Part shown: one piece after another, positions 6,907 to 8,828 of the stretch
Numbering within the stretch: position 1 is the first letter of the stretch
How the letters are laid out: every line of letters begins with the position of its first letter
Source of the DNA: Actinomycetota bacterium
GTDB lineage: Bacteria > Actinomycetota > Thermoleophilia > Gaiellales > Gaiellaceae
NCBI GenBank assembly: GCA_005883235.1
Contig: VAYE01000114.1
Location: 1 to 8,828 of the forward strand
DNA: 8,828 bases
Direction: 5' to 3'
Position numbers and translations under genes: made by a program
The notes under the pieces: generated by a model
What the model was told of the DNA's origin: nothing
The model's input: only the letters and a program-made list of their open reading frames with translations
Database searches by the model: none

Positions 6907-8283
6907 GCCTGGGAGAACGACACGTGGACGGCCGAACAGGAGAACGTCGCCCATGCCTCGCTCGACACCCAGATGCGGAACCTGCGCGCGCATCCGAGCG
7001 CCTTCCTCTGGACCTTCGGGAGCGACAAGCCGGTCAGCGTGACGCACCTGGCGCAGTACAAGACGATCGCCACGAACCTGCACTGGCAGAACCCGACGCT
7101 CGACAACGTCGCGACCTGGGCGAACGCGAACGCGGGCATGAAGATGGACGGCCCGTACGTCTGGGAGCCGCCGACTCTCTGGTGGGACACGACGAAGGCC
7201 GGCAGCGCCTTCGGGACGACGGCCGAGGAAGGGACGGAATCGCCGCCGCCGCTCGAGAGCCTGCAGAAGTTCATCGGCCCGGCCGACCTCTGGCCGATCG
7301 GCGCCGTCTGGAACTACCACGCGGGGAAGCCGAAGAGCGTCTTCGACAACATCCACTGGTTCACCGACGGCGTGAACAACCGCTACGGCACGACGACGAG
7401 CGCGGCCGACTACGCAAAGAAGGCCGAGCTCCAGAACTACGAGAACACGCGCGCGTTCTTCGAGGCCTGGAGCGCGCACGAGTACACGCAGACCTTCGGG
7501 ACGATCTTCTGGATGCTGAACGGCGTCTGGCCGTCGGTGCACTGGAACCTCTACGACTGGTACTACGAGCCGGGCGGCGGCTACTTCGGCGCCAAGAAGG
7601 CGAACGAGCCTGTGCACATCGCCTACGACTACGTCACGAAGAACGTCTACGTCGTCAACTCGACCCTGACCGCGCGGAGCGGGCTCACGGCGACGGCGAC
7701 GCTCTACAACATCCCGAGCCTCGCCGCACAGTCCACCACGTCGGCCACCAACCTGAGCGTTCCCGCGAACGCGTCGACGCAGGTCTTGACGATCCCGGCC
7801 GTGGCTGGACTCTCGACGACCTACTTCGTCCGGCTCCAGCTCAAGGACGCGAGCGGGGCGGTCGTGAGCAACAACCTTTACTGGTACTCGACGAGCCCGG
7901 ACACGTTCGGCAACAAGAGCAACTGGTACTCGACCGCTGTCAGGGGGTTCGCGAACTTCACCGGTCTGAACACGCTGGCCACGAACTCCAGCGTGACCGC
8001 GTCAGCCTCGCGGACCGTCGCGGCGGGCCAGGAGACCGTCACGATCACCCTGAACAACACGAGCGCGACGAACATCGCTTTCTTCCTGCGTCCGGAGGTG
8101 ATCGCGGGCAGCGCCGGCACGGAGGTCTTGCCCGTCAACTACACGGACAACTTCGTCTCGCTCTTCCCCGGCGAGTCGAAGACCATCACCGCGACCTACC
8201 AGACGAGCGACCTCGGCGGGAAGGCGCCGTACCTCCTCGTCCGCGGCTACAACGTCCCGACGACGATCGCGGCGATCCCCTAG
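6907..8283 (+). CDS. GH2 exo-beta-D-glucosaminidase, C-terminal part (frame-shifted continuation)
   Basis: The frame reads AWENDTWTAEQENVAHASL from 6907; the first in-frame ATG is 6973, which lies inside the conserved core and is not a natural start. The run RNLRAHPSAFLWTFGSDKP contains the Ser-Asp that replaces Asn-Glu in CsxA-type enzymes, so the Asp at 7024-7026 is the likely acid/base. FGTTAEEG before ESPPPLESL holds the likely nucleophile Glu, at 7225 or 7228. Further family signatures are LWPIGAVWNYHAG, FGTIFWMLNGVWPSVHWNLY and GGYFGAKKANEPVHI. Two beta-sandwich domains follow, with a Ser/Thr/Asn-rich composition typical of secreted proteins. The block linking residue DATTIQ to AWEN (about 40 or more residues, including the strand usually reading GLNTxRLEGK) is absent. 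Unless the break is a sequencing or assembly error, no active enzyme can be made. The stop TAG overlaps the convergent gene. Confidence 0.82.
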   Translation, partial: AWENDTWTAEQENVAHASLDTQMRNLRAHPSAFLWTFGSDKPVSVTHLAQYKTIATNLHWQNPTLDNVATWANANAGMKMDGPYVWEPPTLWWDTTKAGSAFGTTAEEGTESPPPLESLQKFIGPADLWPIGAVWNYHAGKPKSVFDNIHWFTDGVNNRYGTTTSAADYAKKAELQNYENTRAFFEAWSAHEYTQTFGTIFWMLNGVWPSVHWNLYDWYYEPGGGYFGAKKANEPVHIAYDYVTKNVYVVNSTLTARSGLTATATLYNIPSLAAQSTTSATNLSVPANASTQVLTIPAVAGLSTTYFVRLQLKDASGAVVSNNLYWYSTSPDTFGNKSNWYSTAVRGFANFTGLNTLATNSSVTASASRTVAAGQETVTITLNNTSATNIAFFLRPEVIAGSAGTEVLPVNYTDNFVSLFPGESKTITATYQTSDLGGKAPYLLVRGYNVPTTIAAIP

Positions 8284-8801
8284 GGATTGACGGGCGTGGT
8301 TCCCTGGAGCGCGATGATGTAGTTGATCGTCAGGTACGGCTGCATGTTGTCGTGCGGCTGGTCGGCGCCCGAGGGTCCGATCGCCGATCCGGCCATGGTC
8401 TGGACTTTCGCAGGCGGACTCGTATACGCGCCGGATCCGGAGACCGCCGCGTCGACGTTTCCGATCGGCGACCTCTGGTCTGCTTTGCCGCTGCTCGCGC
8501 GCAGCTCGTGCGAGTGCGAGGGCATCTGGTCGCCCGTCAGCGTGATCGCCTCGGCGCCGCCCGCCGAGCCGATATCGCGCTGTTTAAGACCCGGCCCTCC
8601 GCCCTGGTCGACCGGCGTTCGGCCCCGGAGATCGGGCAGCGCGAAGTCCGTGATCCCGTCCCCTCCGTAGGTCGTTCCGATCACGTGGAAGAGCTCCGGG
8701 TTCTGCAGGATCAGGATGTGCCGGCCGTCGCAGAGCGCCCAGCCGGAAGGTGCGAAGTTGAAGGCCACTGGCTTGATCTCGCCTAGAAACGGTTCAGCCA
8801 T
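8280..8801 (-). CDS. Phage tail collar domain protein (microcystin-dependent protein, MdpB-like)
   Basis: This gene encodes 173 residues, complete, with ATG at 8801-8799 on the minus strand and TAG at 8282-8280. The N-terminal collar domain is textbook: GEIKPVAFNFAPSGWALCDG, then LFHVIGTTYGGDG and FALPDLRGRTPVDQG (about residues 7-67). A variable Ser/Gly-rich region follows GGAEAITLTGDQMPSHSH, and the end is QPHDNMQPYLTINYIIALQG. Homologues are tail-fibre or collar proteins in phages and also stand-alone chromosomal proteins, often in tandem sets, known as microcystin-dependent proteins. No other phage gene is visible here, so a chromosomal MdpB-type protein is more likely than a prophage remnant, though the upstream side lies outside the window. 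The cellular role is not known. Confidence 0.9.
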   Translation of the reverse strand: MAEPFLGEIKPVAFNFAPSGWALCDGRHILILQNPELFHVIGTTYGGDGITDFALPDLRGRTPVDQGGGPGLKQRDIGSAGGAEAITLTGDQMPSHSHELRASSGKADQRSPIGNVDAAVSGSGAYTSPPAKVQTMAGSAIGPSGADQPHDNMQPYLTINYIIALQGTTPVNP

Positions 8802-8808
8802 CGCGCGG

Positions 8809-8817
8809 CTCCTTTCC
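8809..8817 (-). promoter_or_regulatory. Strong ribosome binding site of the collar-domain gene
   Basis: On the minus strand GGAAAGGAG lies seven bases before the ATG. It is the best Shine-Dalgarno match in the window and fixes the start of this gene. Confidence 0.75.
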
Positions 8818-8828
8818 TCAGGCGCCCG

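Noticed and set aside
5694..7274. A 526-residue open frame on the minus strand over the GH2 gene.
   Set aside because: No recognisable domain, and the plus strand there has a signal peptide and GH2 motifs.
6906..8786. The N-terminal GH2 frame stays open to 8786, giving an apparent 1015-residue protein.
   Set aside because: Past 6905 the reading is arginine-rich nonsense, loses all family signatures and runs antisense through the collar gene; it is a high-GC artefact of the frame break.
1..8828. CRISPR array, tRNA or rRNA genes, insertion sequence or integrase.
   Set aside because: No regularly spaced repeats, cloverleaf-like segments, ribosomal RNA sequence, terminal repeats or transposase/integrase motifs were seen on either strand.

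Overview
The window is about two-thirds G+C, with codons strongly biased to G/C in third position. Its protein families are a FUSC-type exporter, a NoeA-like methyltransferase, a membrane-anchored sulfatase-fold protein, a secreted GH2 exo-glucosaminidase and an MdpB-like tail-collar protein. Together they suggest a high-GC actinobacterium from soil or sediment. I lean towards a Thermoleophilia-like lineage, but this rests on family resemblance recalled from memory and not on any marker gene.

Layout. (1) 1-1623 (+): the C-terminal part of a FUSC-family membrane transporter whose 5' end lies outside the window. (2) 1701-5649 (+): a compact three-gene cluster behind a plausible promoter. It holds a 55-residue membrane protein with a YIDAGSGS motif, a two-part protein (kinase-loop-like N-terminal region plus class I SAM methyltransferase), and an 832-residue protein with about five membrane helices followed by an alkaline-phosphatase/sulfatase-fold domain. 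The last two genes overlap by 20 bp, so they are probably translationally coupled. I infer a role in modifying a cell-envelope glycan or lipid-linked polymer. (3) 5650-5738: a short intergenic region with nested inverted repeats that look like an operator. (4) 5739-8283 (+): a secreted CsxA-type GH2 exo-beta-D-glucosaminidase, broken in the middle by a frame change together with loss of about 40 or more residues of the family core. (5) 8280-8801 (-): a complete tail-collar (microcystin-dependent protein type) gene, convergent with the GH2 gene and sharing a CTAG stop-stop overlap with it.

The most notable structural observation is that two genes, the methyltransferase at its N-terminus and the GH2 enzyme at its centre, each appear to have lost an internal block together with a frame change, and both breakpoints sit at short inverted repeats. 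This could be real gene decay or an assembly collapse in a GC-rich palindromic template; raw reads would decide. The most interesting biological candidate is the three-gene envelope module. There are no tRNA, rRNA, CRISPR, insertion-sequence or integrase signals in the window.
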